DNA of 64,000 nt from Tillus elongatus (lineage: Eukaryota; Arthropoda; Insecta; Coleoptera; Cleridae): NCBI GenBank assembly GCA_964006375.1, contig OZ023267.1, positions 83,933,406-83,997,405 of the forward strand, given 5' to 3'. This document shows positions 46,050 to 58,930 of this stretch, in pieces. Under the pieces are notes generated by a model. It had not been told where the DNA came from, did not search any database, and worked only from the letters and a program-made list of their open reading frames with translations. Within the stretch, counting starts at the first letter, position 1. Each line of letters starts with the position of its first letter. The position numbers were made by a program, and so were the translations under genes.

Positions 46050-47379
46050 TGTAACGAAGTAGATATTTTCAGAACAGCTGTATACATTAAAAGCGACTGT
46101 ACGAAAATAAACATAATATAAATCACACGGGTAAAAATTCTACGCAGTTAAAATAATTATTTTATCATTAATATTTATTAACAAGTACGCATTTCGAATT
46201 ATCGTGACCTCTGTCTTTACTCTTAAAGACATATCTGCACAAGATAAGGATAAGATATCTACCACCGATTAGGATTTTTCAGCCGGTGACTGGAGAGACA
46301 ATAACGACGAGGGGCAGAAAGAGTTCACCGTTTGTCATAGCGTGGTTAAGTTTATAGCTTGAGTTCCGCATCAGTGAATTAAAAGTCCGCTTGTTTAAAT
46401 TATAACAAAGTATTAGGATACAGTACCGTCCGTCCCGTTGTTGTATAGAACAATTTTTACTCTAGTAATTCTTCCGAATATAGTCTAGGTAAGAACCTTT
46501 TAAGTTTTTCTTATTGTATATAGCGAATTTTCGGATACTTTCTCAGATCTCTTGTGTCTCTCCGGTGACGTCGAGATCGTGGGATCGAGCGTAATCTCCT
46601 TCCGTTCCCATATCCTATTATTGTTGGCGTCTCGTAAAACATTCGGAAGGTGATGCTGTAGCTAACACAGACTTTTCGAGTGTATTACGTACGACCGTTC
46701 TGATTCGACTCTGGTCCGGACGCTGTAAGTACACAAGCAGGCTAAGGTCGAGTTAGTATGCGGCAATATCCTTCCACAGGGTGTTCCCCTATAATCCTTC
46801 CCGTTCCTTATCGACGCCCGACGTCGAGGCGCTTGATCTCGCGATACCGGCTTCGACGGATAGACGCCATCTAGTTATTTGAGGAGCGTTTCTCCATTAG
46901 ACCCACTTAACGGTTGCATCCACGAGTTGTAAACCACAGTACTCGGAGTTTCCGCCAGCGTGTCTTCCGTATTTCTCTCTTCTCCGTGGGGAATAATTAA
47001 TTTTGTTGGCTTGTCATCAGTGATATAATTTGTTTTGGGATAAATTAACGTAATAAGTACCATTCAGATTGTAAAATATCAGTGAATTGTAACGTATCAT
47101 TAAGTAATAAATAGTGTGGAAAGCATACCTACCCGCAAATAAATCAGACTTTCAGAAGGTCAGGGAAATACCAGGGAAGCGATTAAAGCCCGCAACCTTG
47201 GAGGTATCTACACGGCCTGTTATACTCTGACCACAAGCGTGGCCAGAGCCTTGTGACGAGGTCGCAGACATCCTTGCAGGGAGTAAACCCGTTCAAAATC
47301 TGGCGCCCTAGACTGTTCCCCTAAATCCGTTGAGCTGTTCCACTAAATAATTCACCCCGTGAATCAAGGCCTCGTTACA
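46050..47379 (+). mobile_element. Solo LTR of an E1-related gypsy family
   Basis: A 1330-bp sequence with perfect 8-bp inverted ends TGTAACGA / TCGTTACA, flanked by AATA (46046-46049) and AATG (47380-47383), read as one 4-bp duplication with a mutation. Near its right end it shares with the E1 LTR, in opposite orientation, the blocks GAGGTCGCAGACATCCT, AGGGAGTAAACCC and ATCTGGCGCC. No internal coding region remains, as expected after LTR-LTR recombination. Confidence 0.8.
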
Positions 47380-47639
47380 AATGGGATTGAGTAAGGTACC
47401 ATTTTAAGCCAAATTTGCATATTTTTGGATATTTGGAAACTGAAGTAATGACGTAATCGAATTTTTTCCTTGAAACATACCTATATTTTGGTATATCTAG
47501 AAAGAACGAATTTTTCTGGACAAATTATGTGAAGAAAAAATTGCTATCTTTTTCCGTTAAAAAATTATTCAATAATATAACATTATAAAACCCATTATAT
47601 GTTACTACTTTTACCACAGTAATAAACAAATTATGTAGG

Positions 47640-48869
47640 CAATCATTGCAACAAATTTTCAATGTAACAACCTTTTACTTATAAACACTTATTCAATCTC
47701 CGCCCTACTTCTCGTACTGCAGCCTTATGAAACAATTATCTAGATAGTTCATCGCAAGCATTACTGATTTTTTCTTTTGATTGTTCCTAATTAACACATG
47801 GTGTTCTGTAAACTTTATTTTTCAAAGCTCCCCGCAAGAAGAAGTCTAGAGGGGCCAAGTCCCGTGATTTAAGCGGCCACTGTATCGATCAATTTATACC
47901 TATCCATTTTTCTCCGTAAGTTTCATTTGAATATTGTTGGACAATTCATGCTTTATGCGGTGGAGCTCCGTCATGTTCGAAACAGATGTTTGCTCGCAGC
48001 TGTAATGGCACATTTTCAAACAGCACAGGAAATTGTTCTTGGAGAAATTGCAAATATCGGTCACTATGTAAAATTCCTTCGTAAAAATATGGACCAATCA
48101 AATGTCCGTTAATAATATCACACCAAACGTTAATTCCGAAGTGTTCTTGATTTTCAATCGGATTGACAAAATGTGGATTTTCAGTAGCAAAAATAATTTT
48201 CTATTAGGCTTACCGTTACTAACAAAACGGCTTTCGTCCGTCCAGAATACATGCTGAAAAAAAAAACGATTGTCATTGATCAAGTTTACCATCACTTGGG
48301 CAATATAATTAATTCTTCGTTGTTGATGATGGTCTGACAAGTGTTCTAAGTTATGAAGTTTATAATCGTGATAACCATTTTCTTTCGAAATTTTTCGTAC
48401 CGAACTATATTTTAAATTCAACTAACGGCAGGCTTGCCGAATCAAGTTACTTGAATGGTCTTCAAAATACTCCAAAACAGTGGCAACAGTATTGTCAGAA
48501 TTGACCCTTCTAGCAATTTTTCTTCTCTTTCGAGAAGAAAATGTCTCGTTATTTGCACGTAAATTGCGTTATAATCTTGCAAATATTTTTAAGCTTGGAA
48601 TAACACGTTCAGGGTATCTCTGGGCGTATAACTGAACTGCTCTCCTAGGGTTCTTTTGAGACTTTTTCGTTTTTTTTTTTTAATATTATTGGCTGCGGCA
48701 TCTCAGGCCATTAGCACATTCTTTCCCATCATTTAATATTTTTTACAAATTTTCCAGACAAAGTCAACTTGGCTCGCCCGGGAATCGAACCCGGGACCTC
48801 TCGCTTTGCAGGCTGGCACCTAGCCACCTGCGCCACGAGGGCACGGACTTTTTCGTTGTGCGCAAACAT
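47640..48869 (-). pseudogene. Tc1/mariner-type transposase, broken
   Basis: Starts at an ATG at 48869 (MFAHNEKV), is interrupted by a SINE after eight codons, and resumes with NPRRAVQLYAQRYPERVIP, a helix-turn-helix region. The DDE/D catalytic segments follow: VFWTDESRF, FEHDGAPPH and SRDLAPLDFFL, with roughly 36 residues between the second and third acid. Stops and shifts interrupt each segment. The third acid reads Asp. Confidence 0.85.
48672..48845 (-). mobile_element. tRNA-derived SINE inserted in the mariner transposase
   Basis: The minus strand begins with a tRNA-like head (A box in GTGGCGCAGGTGGC, B box GGTTCGATTCC, GCA in the anticodon-loop position). A body of about 100 bp ends GATGCCGCAGCC and an A-rich tail follows. 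The perfect 12-bp target duplication GACTTTTTCGTT at 48660-48671 and 48846-48857 proves a retroposed insertion. Acceptor stems do not pair properly, so it is not a functional tRNA gene. Confidence 0.9.
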
Positions 48870-49311
48870 TTTTCAAAGTGAAATGACAACAAAACAATAT
48901 TTCTAAACCATTAGTTTAATTATTGACAGATAAAACGTTGCTACGACAGATAAAACTTTGCTATTTGTTTTCAAAGGATTCTTGTTTAAATCGTAATGGT
49001 TGCGTGAATTTTATGCTATACTTTTTTTCTACAAATTTGATTATAACTTTTTAACGGAAAAAGATAGCAATTTTTTTCTTTACATAATTGGTTCAAAAAA
49101 GTAGTTGTTTTAGATATCCTAAAATATAGGTATGTTTCTGGGAAAAAAATCCGATGACGTCATTACTTCAGTTTCCAATTATCCAAAAATATGCAAATTG
49201 GGCTTAAAATGGACCTTACTCAATCCCATTTAGGAACCTCTTTTCAGTTTTTTCTATCGCTTTTTCTTTTCTTTCAAAAGAGCCGAGACATCGAGTTTCG
49301 CTCACCCTGTA

Positions 49312-51017
49312 CATAAGAATTAAAGTTGACGTTTTGAATTATAGATCCTTAACTTACAAGGCTACGTGGCTAATAATTAAAATACTATGCTCTTATAATA
49401 TATTATTTCTCTGAAATCATGTGGTGACTTGCGCAACTTCCTACAAATACACCCTCCGGGTGGGTACCTGCTTCCTTTTATTAGAAGTTTTAGTTATTAA
49501 CAAATGGTGGGTGCGCCGCGTCTAAAGTATTTTCACCTACAAGCAGATTAACCGCTACACATCCTACTCTATTTGATTTACAAGTCTTACGACACTAAAA
49601 CAGATATAGCTAATTAATATACCTGCGTTGTCAGGGTCGCTCTAATCGACAACTTTTCACAACTACCGGCGAATATAGACATAGCCATGCCTCAAATACG
49701 TAGTAATTGTACAACAGTCTAAATGATACAAGCAAAAATTCCTGACAGTAGCAAATGTTACTTGAATTTAGATTCTTAGGAATGTTGTTGTTACGTGAGC
49801 ACTAAGCTACTCAAAAATAGACTAATATTTTAGTGAATTTTCATTATGATGGTGAGACTTTTCGAAATTTTCTTAAGAATTTTCTTTAGAAAAAATACAA
49901 AAAACTGCTTGAAAACTCAATATGTGTTTTAATTACTAGAGATGTTAAACTAAAACTTGACAAGCACGTACGCGTTGTAGAAGTGGTCCAATCTACCAAT
50001 TTGAACTGAATTGGTTCAGTAGATCTTGAGTTGTAACTAAAGAAAAATCAATAATCTATGATATTACCTGAGATTACCTCTAAATGGATGCCTAATGTTA
50101 GACAAGGTCAGACAGATAAATCAGGATTCCGCTGCCATTACAAACAAAATCTCCAAATCAGGTATTAAACGGACAGGCTACGAAAATATGTCACAATAAA
50201 CAATCGGCGGGGTTGCCATTTACGACAACTTTCATCTAAATATGTAGATGTCAGAAAAATGTAAATAAATATAAATGTTAATCAAAGTAATTTAGTTTGT
50301 TTAAAAACAATCTAAAACTACGTTTTATTATGTATAAATATTAAGCTTGCTATTTTTACGGTATTTAGAAGCCATCTCCATCTCAATAGTTTAATTTGAC
50401 AACACCACTATTTGTCATTTGATAAATGACACGTGCCATGAGAGAAACGTGTACGTTCTACGCATAACCTCGAAATCGACTCCGAAAATACGTTATCTCA
50501 GAATATAAAACAACTACCTATATTCTAAGGTTAATACAAATAGTAGGTAAATAATAACCCAACTTTTTATTTAAACATAACTTTAACAAATGCCTTTAAC
50601 CGTCGACTGTGACTGTAGTATATTATGATTCTAACATCAACTCAAACAAATAAGAAAGTGGCTGTGTACATCAGATTGAGGTTCCTAATCAATGCTTGTA
50701 GGTACTGTATTACTAAAGTGAAACAAAATTATTTCAGGAAGAAATATACCTACCGCAAACTAATATAAGTATAATACCTAGGGTACCTGGGTACTTATGG
50801 TTTTCTTTACTGTTAGCTTTTACTCTTTATGGAACGTTTGAAGTAAAGGAAACTACATAATATCACAAAGCAGTTTCAATTACATACCTATATAATCAGA
50901 TGTACAGTGTAAATTATATAGTATATTTTGTATTGTTTATATTGATATAATTTTCAAAAGGTATGGATACAGTAATAGTAAATAAGTGTTGACAAAGTTT
51001 ATGTGTAGAAAGTGCGT
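49312..51017. other. No gene recognised
   Basis: AT-rich intergenic sequence with no long frames or repeats I could identify. Confidence 0.5.
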
Positions 51018-51285
51018 TATGGTAGCGAATTTATGTAAAAATATTTCAAATAGTGATAACTCAATTTCCCATTAAACTAGAATCTTCAGTTTTGATACAT
51101 AGTAAAACCCATATAGAGGCTGCGTGGGTACTTTATTTGAAAAATAACTAAAAATTTCTTTTAAAAAACCTTTTTTTTGTTATTTTGTTTGCAGAAACTG
51201 GTTCGATTGAGTTGACAAAAATGGATCAACCAAGCGATTAATAAGGAAAAAGACCTGCCACGTTTATAATTTGTCAGGTACGGAA
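51018..51285 (+). repeat. Dispersed repeat, copy 1
   Basis: Shares ordered blocks with 53631-53850: ATAACTCAATTTCCCATTAA, ATAGTAAAACC, TTTTGTTTGCA and AATAAGGAAAAA with CCTGCCA. Identity is interrupted by indels. Family unknown. Confidence 0.7.
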
Positions 51286-52796
51286 ATAAAAATTAAGTTT
51301 TAGGTACATTTGCAGTTTAACACACGGAGGACTTTAAGAAAAAATTTCAGAAACATGCTTAGAACCCTTTCTGGATGCACATACCACAAGAAAAATTTCT
51401 TGGATCGGCCACTAGGAAAGTTACAGGACCATAAGTTAATAGAGGTGCTCGTCGGGGAAGAAGATGAAAAGGAAATGTGAACGGAAAGTTCGATAAAACA
51501 GCTTAGCTGGACCTCTATAAGCTACCTTTTACCCATTTTGCAGCTATACTTCCTAAAGGTCCTGTTTACTTCGCGCAGAACCCTTATTCACCCCAGGTCC
51601 CGCAACTTTCTTGGGGGTTGTTCCGAAGAAATTTTCTTGTTTATATTGTTCTTATCTATGGATTGAGGGTGGTTGTAGGCATGTATAAGGGGGAGGAGAA
51701 CCCCCTTGACAAAGCCGCGAACCAAGATTTTCAATTTATGTTTAAATTATTACATCCTTTCATTTGTTTAAAATATTTTCCAAAAATGAATTTGAGGTTG
51801 TCTTATTTGCCATTCTTACATAGAGAGCGACAATATTTTATCATTAAAAAAAGTATGGTTGCAGCAACAGTAAATAAATGATAAAGAAGGTCTGGGCGCA
51901 GCAAGCAGTGGCGATTTCTCCTAGTGAGCTAGGTGTGCGCCGCACACCCTAAAATATAATTAAAATGTGCACAGTTAAATATGTTTTATTTCTTTTCCCC
52001 TTAGTCTTAATACACTACATATGTTATGACAATCGATTTAATTTACTTATTTGATTTCATAAATAGTCGGTTAATAGTGACTTGGAATGAAGTCGGCACC
52101 ACGTCTTCATTCAGAAAATATGAGTAGGTCAATAGCAACTGGGAATGAATTCGGGTTAGGTGTGCGTTATTATTTCCGAACAACTTCACTCGACAGAGCT
52201 GTATTGGTATACAATACAGTCCCCCACCCATGTGTTTAAAATAGTAAGGAAATACCATTCGTTTTAACACTGCAGTGAGCGGTAAAAATACCGCTCAAGA
52301 CAAATGAATGAAACGCCGGTTTAACAAACGTTGTGATAGCATTATTTACAAACATTACAACTGCGCTTGCCTGGACCACAGTATTCTAGAATCAAAGACT
52401 ATAATACATTTTAGTAAATTTTCGTAGAAAAAATTCACTAATGGGGAGATCTCGACTTTTGAATTTTGAAAAATTGTTTGCAAATGAGCGGGAACTAGGA
52501 CCCCTAGAACCCATCCGGGGTCAGTTTCAATTTTCATATATATAAGAATTTAATTTGAGTCAAGTTTTAAAATATAGAAATTTTTGATTAAAATGAAGAA
52601 ACTGATTTCAAGTACCATCCATATTTCTAGAAATTGTAATGGTACATAATGAGGTGAGGTAATTTTGGAGATTAGAAATCAGATCACAGAACTTTAGAAC
52701 AATTGACATTTAGATTAAAATTTAGTCAAAATTGCATCATTTGTCACAAGTTTAGACTTATTTGTAAGATGCTTTGTACTATTTATATAACAATAA

Positions 52797-52801
<5 letters not shown>

Positions 52802-52871
<70 letters not shown>
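52802..52871. repeat. (AT)n microsatellite
   Basis: AT dinucleotide run inside the hAT-like element. Confidence 0.95.
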
Positions 52872-52875
<4 letters not shown>

Positions 52876-53440
52876 GGTATCACACCGATAACTCAAAATA
52901 TAATCGGCCGATTTTGATAAAATTTGGCATGTACCTTCCTTCTGTAAATGTATTGGATAATTTCGTTAGTCAGGAAAATCGGACGAGGTTTTCCGGGAAA
53001 ATTTTGAGTTTTTATTCGAAAAAAATTTGTCTCTCAAAAAATAAAAAAGATAAGATAACCAAATTTGGTAGGTTTACGATATAAAAATTAAACTATACAC
53101 CAAAATTTAGATTTCTATGTTGCAAGATAAAAAAGTTATAATAAAATATTTTGTGCCAGATCATTTCTATGAAAATTTACTACCATATCGCACTTGCTGC
53201 ATCCAGGATTTTTACACATTTTATTATTTGGTACCATATTAACATTGAACTACTTTTAATGTTTACAGTTTTCACCCCGTTCCGGACAGTGCTAACGCTA
53301 ACACAAATTTGTGTGAAGAGAAGAGCTTGATAATAATTCCATGTTCTTTTCGTGTTTTAAAGTTTTAAGTGACTTTTTAATTTGTTAGTGTTGCAGTGGG
53401 AAATTAATTTATTTATCTACGTATCATTCCCATATAGGTC

Positions 53441-53442
<2 letters not shown>

Positions 53443-53534
<92 letters not shown>
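53443..53534. repeat. (AT)n(GT)n compound microsatellite
   Basis: AT run followed by a GT run, inside the hAT-like element. Confidence 0.95.
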
Positions 53535-53630
53535 ACATTTAGTGTTAATAATTTTTAAAACCACCACTAACAGCAACTCGTTACCGCACACCCGAACATA
53601 TTGGTCAGGAGACGCCACTGGCAGCAAGTA

Positions 53631-53850
53631 GGTTGTGGTAGAGAATTTTCGTAAAATATTTCAAATCCGATAACTCAATTTCCCATTAATCAATAATCTA
53701 CAATCTTGAGTCATAGTAAAACCTATGTAAAATATTTTTGTTGTTGTTTTGTTTGCAAAAAATAGTTCGACTGGGTGGACTAAAACAAAACCACCCAAGC
53801 AATTAATAAGGAAAAATACCTGCCATATTGATAATTCAGCAGGTATATTC
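53631..53850 (+). repeat. Dispersed repeat, copy 2
   Basis: Directly repeated relative to 51018-51285 and lying just right of the hAT-like element, while copy 1 lies about 0.6 kb to its left. Confidence 0.7.
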
Positions 53851-54390
53851 CGTTTCAACACTGAGTGGTGGACGTGCCGCCACCTAGTTGCGGAACCAAG
53901 TAGTATGTTGTCGCGCCAGCTCCAAATAACACAAAGTGTTAAAAAATAGAGACTGTATACAACTAACTGACAATTTAGAAGGTTGTCAGCCCTGGCCCAT
54001 TTCTACCCCAATATAGGGACATTACATTCCGTTTGTAAATAATTAATTTTTTCTGGAAAACTTTTGTAACTTTAATTAAATTTGTAACACATTTTTAAGC
54101 AACTTGCAGTATTTACATATATGTACCAAATTTTAATTTTCTAGCTTCATAGAAAATAGGAAATTTTTCAAGTATTCGCTTACTGGGACCTCTATAACCA
54201 ATCTCCAAGATCCATTTAAATTTAAAGACTTAGTTTTCATGATATACCTTATTAATAGTGTACAATTCTAATGAAAATTCACTACTATTATGCACTTCCT
54301 GCGTCCCAAACTTTTTTCCAATTTTGTTTCCTTTTCTACACGATAAAACCCAATTGAAACAAAGATGTATGGTTCTATGTAAAACACATA

Positions 54391-57034
54391 CATATAGGCC
54401 AAACTCTATGGCGTATTAAAAGTATATAGTGAACCAAAATGGAAAGAAATCTAAAATTTGGGTTGTGTTATTGTTATGTCCTTTATTTCACAAAATATTC
54501 TTGACATCGTGGCGTTGCCACATCGATCCTTGCCAGATACCAACTTTGTTTTTTCAAATAACATAGCATGTATATTGTAACGTTTTAAAATTCCCTAGCA
54601 CGTTTCTAAAGTTTTTATATTATATATCTTACACCTATCTCAAGCCGTTAAGGAGATAAAAATTATTATTTTGGAAATTTGACAACCTGCATCCATTAAG
54701 GAAAAGATTACTCTTTCCGTAACCAGCATACGTGGAGATCTTATATTTTGATTGCTCATTGTCAATATGTCAATATATCATGATACATCATGAAAATATA
54801 ATTATTGTATACAAGGTGCCTACAAAAAATGGGAAGATCATGTAATGCGAGATTTTCAAATGGAACACCTGTATTTTATAATGGAAATAGCAGGATCAAT
54901 TGAGTTTCCGTCTAAAAGTACCATATTATGTTATACCTATTCTAAGGGGTGTTTGACTTATAAGCAAAAACCAAATTATTTCGAGTCAAATGTCTAAACT
55001 CTGCGAAATAATGCAAATCTCTAATTCCTTAGCACCTGGTTTCTGATCAAATAATGCTGAAAAAAATCTGGTTTGCCAGTTAATATTCAAAAATTACACA
55101 ATTATTGGTGATATTGCATATTAAACGCCAGTTTTAGATAAATCGACTGCTCATAGATGAAATTTACTATCTTACATGCACTTTCATATTAGGTTTATAT
55201 TGTGGAAGTTCGTTCTTATATTGTGGGAATTTGTTGTTTGCGAGTTATTATTAGTTCGTTGTTGGTCACATACGCTAAGTTTAAGGTAACATTTTTTTTG
55301 TAAAATGTATGTTTTTGCGCGCTCTTCGGTTGTGCCCAATATTTTCTGGTCAGATCGGGTCGGGTTAGGTCGGGGTAGGTCAGGTTAGATCAGATCAGGT
55401 AAGGTCGCTTAAGTCTGCTTGGTAGAGTGTTTTGTGCATAAACGACAAGAAAAATTTGGTCCCTTCAATCCCTAGACAAGCTGGGGGACCTGGAGCAGAG
55501 CATATAAAAGTGCTGGAAGGGAGAGAGCATTATTAAGAGAAAATGTCGATGCAAAATGTAAAATAGGCGGTTTATAGAAGTGCAACTAAACTGTTTTTGA
55601 TCGATGTTCGTTCTGTATTTTAATATTTAAGTCGTCGAGGAAGTCAGACACTGTGGTGTGAAATATTTCAAGATATTTACCTGAATTTAAATTGTTGTTG
55701 GTAAAGTAAAATATTATTCGACCGTTCATCATCAAGCAGGAGACCTTTAAGTCAAATTTGTGTAGAAATCCCATTTATCGAACGAAGTGTGGATTTTCTG
55801 CGGCCCAGTAATTTGAATTACTCCGATTAAAAATGCAGTTCCCGGTAAATTTTCTTGCGTCGACCCAAATAATTTTCCTCAAGCCATTTGGATTTTCTTG
55901 TGTACAAATAAGGGTTATCTCATAGAAATCGAAACGTTTTGGAGGATTATTTAACTCGATGGCTTGGAGTGCAACAAATTTATAATTATGCATTCCATGT
56001 TTATGCACATTTTTTTCTATAGATTTCCAAGCTATTCCTAAGTCTTTTCCAGCGGATCGAAATGACGCATGAGGATTTGCAGAAAAATACATCAAGAGAA
56101 TTATCTTATTGTCCTCGTTACCTGCTACAGGTTTAATTTGCCGTTCCAGCTTCTGTGCGTAACCGTTGTTCATGAATCTATCTTTTAACCTCTTGAACAT
56201 CTTCTCATTCATTGGACTGCGTTTGGATACTGCTCGTTGAAGTTTCTGCATGCTATAGAAATAATCTTGTTACACTGGCCATGCATGAAGAAGAACAAGG
56301 TGAAAATTTACTCATTTGTATAAGAATTTGTCATTTCCAGAAAACAGATCACGCAAAATCAGTATAACAACAGACTTTCAAACAGGTAGTTACCTTTTGA
56401 CAATTGTTGTCGACTGTTTGGAAGCATGGCATATTGATAAGAAATGTTTCCATTACTTGCAATTTTTTTTCTTATGAGTCATAAACCGCTGAGAATAGGT
56501 ATAACATCATGATACTTTTAGATAGAAAATCAACTGATCTTGTAAGTCTCATTATAAAATATAGGGTGTTCTATTTGAAAATCTCGTATTACCTGCCTGC
56601 ATATGTTCTACCAAAAGCCCATTTTTTGTAGACAGCCTGTATGCAATAATCTGATTTTCATCATATAGCAACTTATTAGCAACCTATAAGCAAACAGTAA
56701 CCAAAAACTCAGACCTCCACCTACGCTGGTTACGGAAAAATATGTATTTTATTAATAGATGCAGGTTGCCAAATTTTCTAAATAATAATTCTTATCTCCT
56801 TACTGCTTGAGAGAGGTAAAAGATACATAATATAAAAAACGTTAAGAATTTTACGGGGTATCTGAAAATTTCAAAATACACAGGCTATTTAATTTGAAAA
56901 ACAAAGTTGGTGTCAGTTGTAATATGTTGTAACTGAAGATCATGACCTGCTATGAACATAACCTAGCTTTGAGATTTCTATCTTTTCTGGTTCACTATAT
57001 ACTTCTAACACGTGATCGAGTTTGGCTCACCCTG
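54391..57034 (-). mobile_element. Tc1/mariner-type transposon with about 580-bp TIRs
   Basis: Flanked by TA (54389-54390, 57035-57036). The right end is CAGGGTGAGCCAAACTCGAT read inward; the left end is degraded but keeps GGCCAAACTC. Inverted similarity is continuous over about 54391-54975 and 56460-57034, including AGTATATAGTGAACC and CTACAAAAAATGGG blocks. A transposase relic occupies the middle. The terminal motif is shared with the element at 45977. Confidence 0.85.
55586..56251 (-). pseudogene. Tc1/mariner-type transposase fragment
   Basis: Helix-turn-helix region ASFRSAGKDLGIAWKSIEKN, then YKFVALQAIE and the first catalytic segment KIIWVDARKF, where family members usually have Asp-Glu. 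NSNYWAAENPHFVR ends at an in-frame stop (55775-55777), and the frame continues to 55586. The second and third catalytic acids were not found, so the gene is truncated and inactive. Confidence 0.8.
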
Positions 57035-57275
57035 TATATATGTAGGCACATCAACAAGTAAGTATGCACTTAGCCTCCACTTTGGCTAATTTTTAAAACT
57101 CATTCATACACCCTAACCCATCCAAGTAATATTCAAAGCAAAGAATACAATGGCAAGCTCTCGATATAATACCAACACGCAGTATACTCCTGAATATCTG
57201 GGCTAATTGGTGGGTGGGATCGGCAAAACAGATACTTGAAAAACACGAGTAATATGAACATAACGAAATTTATAC

Positions 57276-57448
<173 letters not shown>

Positions 57449-58683
57449 AATATTTTCCCCCCCAACCCCTATTTACAACACAAACCCCCCCCTTACATAA
57501 TACTAACATATTGACATTTTAATATAACGTATCAAACACTGTTATTAATAACACGATTTGGTACAGCAAGTGAACAAACGTTCTAACACTTCTGCCACTG
57601 CTACTCACCATATACACGCACAGTGATAGAGGTAGTGAGAATCACCTACCTTGCAAATGTCTTCCACCTGCGCCTTACAGTCCTCTGGGTTACTATTACG
57701 AGTAACTTTAGCCTATGATCGTCCACTGGAACCCTACGTAGTAGTAATAATCAAAGGTTCTAAGCCATGAATTGAGGGGTTTCGAAAGAGACAGATAAAG
57801 AAAAACATAATCGTTCTTTTAACTCGATATATTGCATGAAACACAATCCCATTCGATACAACAGTTAAGTTGCCCAGTAGACACCTCGGCCTTCTTTGAA
57901 ACAGATGATTCTGAACTAAACCCCCCTTATCACTACTACCAGATGTATGTTTTGTTTTCAGGTTTTCCTTTTTTCTTTACTTCATTTTTTCCATGGTTTT
58001 ACTGGAAACAGGACACACAATACAGCGGAAGCCTGATGCCCATCTGTCCGGCGTGTTGCACACTTCCCTTCACGTAAATGCATGAAAGTTCATTCTTTTT
58101 ACGACTTGGAATATTAAACGCCTAGGCTGCCTTTCCCATTTTCTATCATACTTAATAGGTTTGTTTCACGTGGCTCTTTGGGGCCTACTCTATGGGTTGC
58201 TTTTGTAACGGAAATTAACACTTTAAGAAGCGGGAAATTCACCTAGGCGTCGTTTGTTTCACACAGAAAAATTACATAGCACGCTGCAGTGTACGTGATG
58301 GGAAGGTTGTCCTATATTTTTATATTTTTCAAAAGCTCGACTCTACTGATGAGAATAACCCTAGACTCCCGTTCACTTCCCTTCATGCGGAAAACATATG
58401 CGCGCGAACTGAAATGACTTATGGATCCAGGCTGCTATTTCACACCAATTATGCCTAATTTGTTGTCATTGGGGCCCTAGGGGTCTTGGTCGGAAATTAG
58501 CACTTCATGGAGTGAAACTTCGCCTGGATGTCCCTCGAAGACATAACTGCGGGTTGGACATTGTACAAATTTTATCACGCATCAGGGGAAGCAATACCAT
58601 GCCATGAAGGCTCATTTTACGGACCTTACTAAACTACAAAAATGCATACCACATCATACCAAGGGAATTACTTTGATTTCAAT

Positions 58684-58930
58684 CTCAGATTCAGTGTTCT
58701 ATTTATAACATGTTTCCCTTTCATATTTGGATTCTAGTTTCAGATTCAGTATTTTATTTCGAAACATACTCCACTTCCATGTTTCATTTCAAATTCAATT
58801 TCTGTTTCAAGACATATTTTTCCCTTATATTTGGTTTTTAAGTCTCAAATTCAGTATTTTATTTCAGGACATATTAATCCCCTCTTATTTGGCTTTAAGT
58901 TTCCGATTCACAATGCTAGCATGGAATAAA
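58684..58930 (+). repeat. About 57-bp tandem repeat in left arm
   Basis: About five degenerate units marked by TCAGATTCAGTATTTTATTT and ACATA..., with drift between units. The mirrored copy is at about 62640-62890. Its 78-codon frame is internally repetitive for this reason. Confidence 0.75.

Larger units (their letters stand above)
45977..49309 (-). mobile_element. Long-TIR Tc1/mariner-type transposon with nested insertions
   Basis: Termini CAGGGTGAGCGAAACTCGAT in inverted orientation, flanked by TA at 45975-45976 and 49310-49311. Inverted similarity runs for about 270 bp per side once the solo LTR (46050-47379) is removed from the left arm. A broken transposase lies between on the minus strand. 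Without the LTR and SINE it is about 1.8 kb. Confidence 0.9.
51906..53620. mobile_element. Non-autonomous hAT-like transposon
   Basis: Ends CAGTGGCG and CGCCACTG, with continuing imperfect inverted similarity (TTTCTCCTAG / TCTCCTG), flanked by a perfect 8-bp duplication GCAGCAAG at 51898-51905 and 53621-53628. An 8-bp duplication with CAGTGGCG ends is typical of hAT elements. No transposase frame. It contains two (AT)n tracts and a dispersed-repeat segment (about 52910-53220). Confidence 0.85.

Noticed and set aside
48772..48845. Candidate functional tRNA-Cys gene
   Set aside because: Acceptor and anticodon stems do not pair, and it is the head of a SINE with a poly(A)-like tail and target duplication.
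57832..58077. 81-residue frame present in both inverted-repeat arms
   Set aside because: Conservation is explained by near-identical arms; no domain, signal peptide or codon evidence was convincing.
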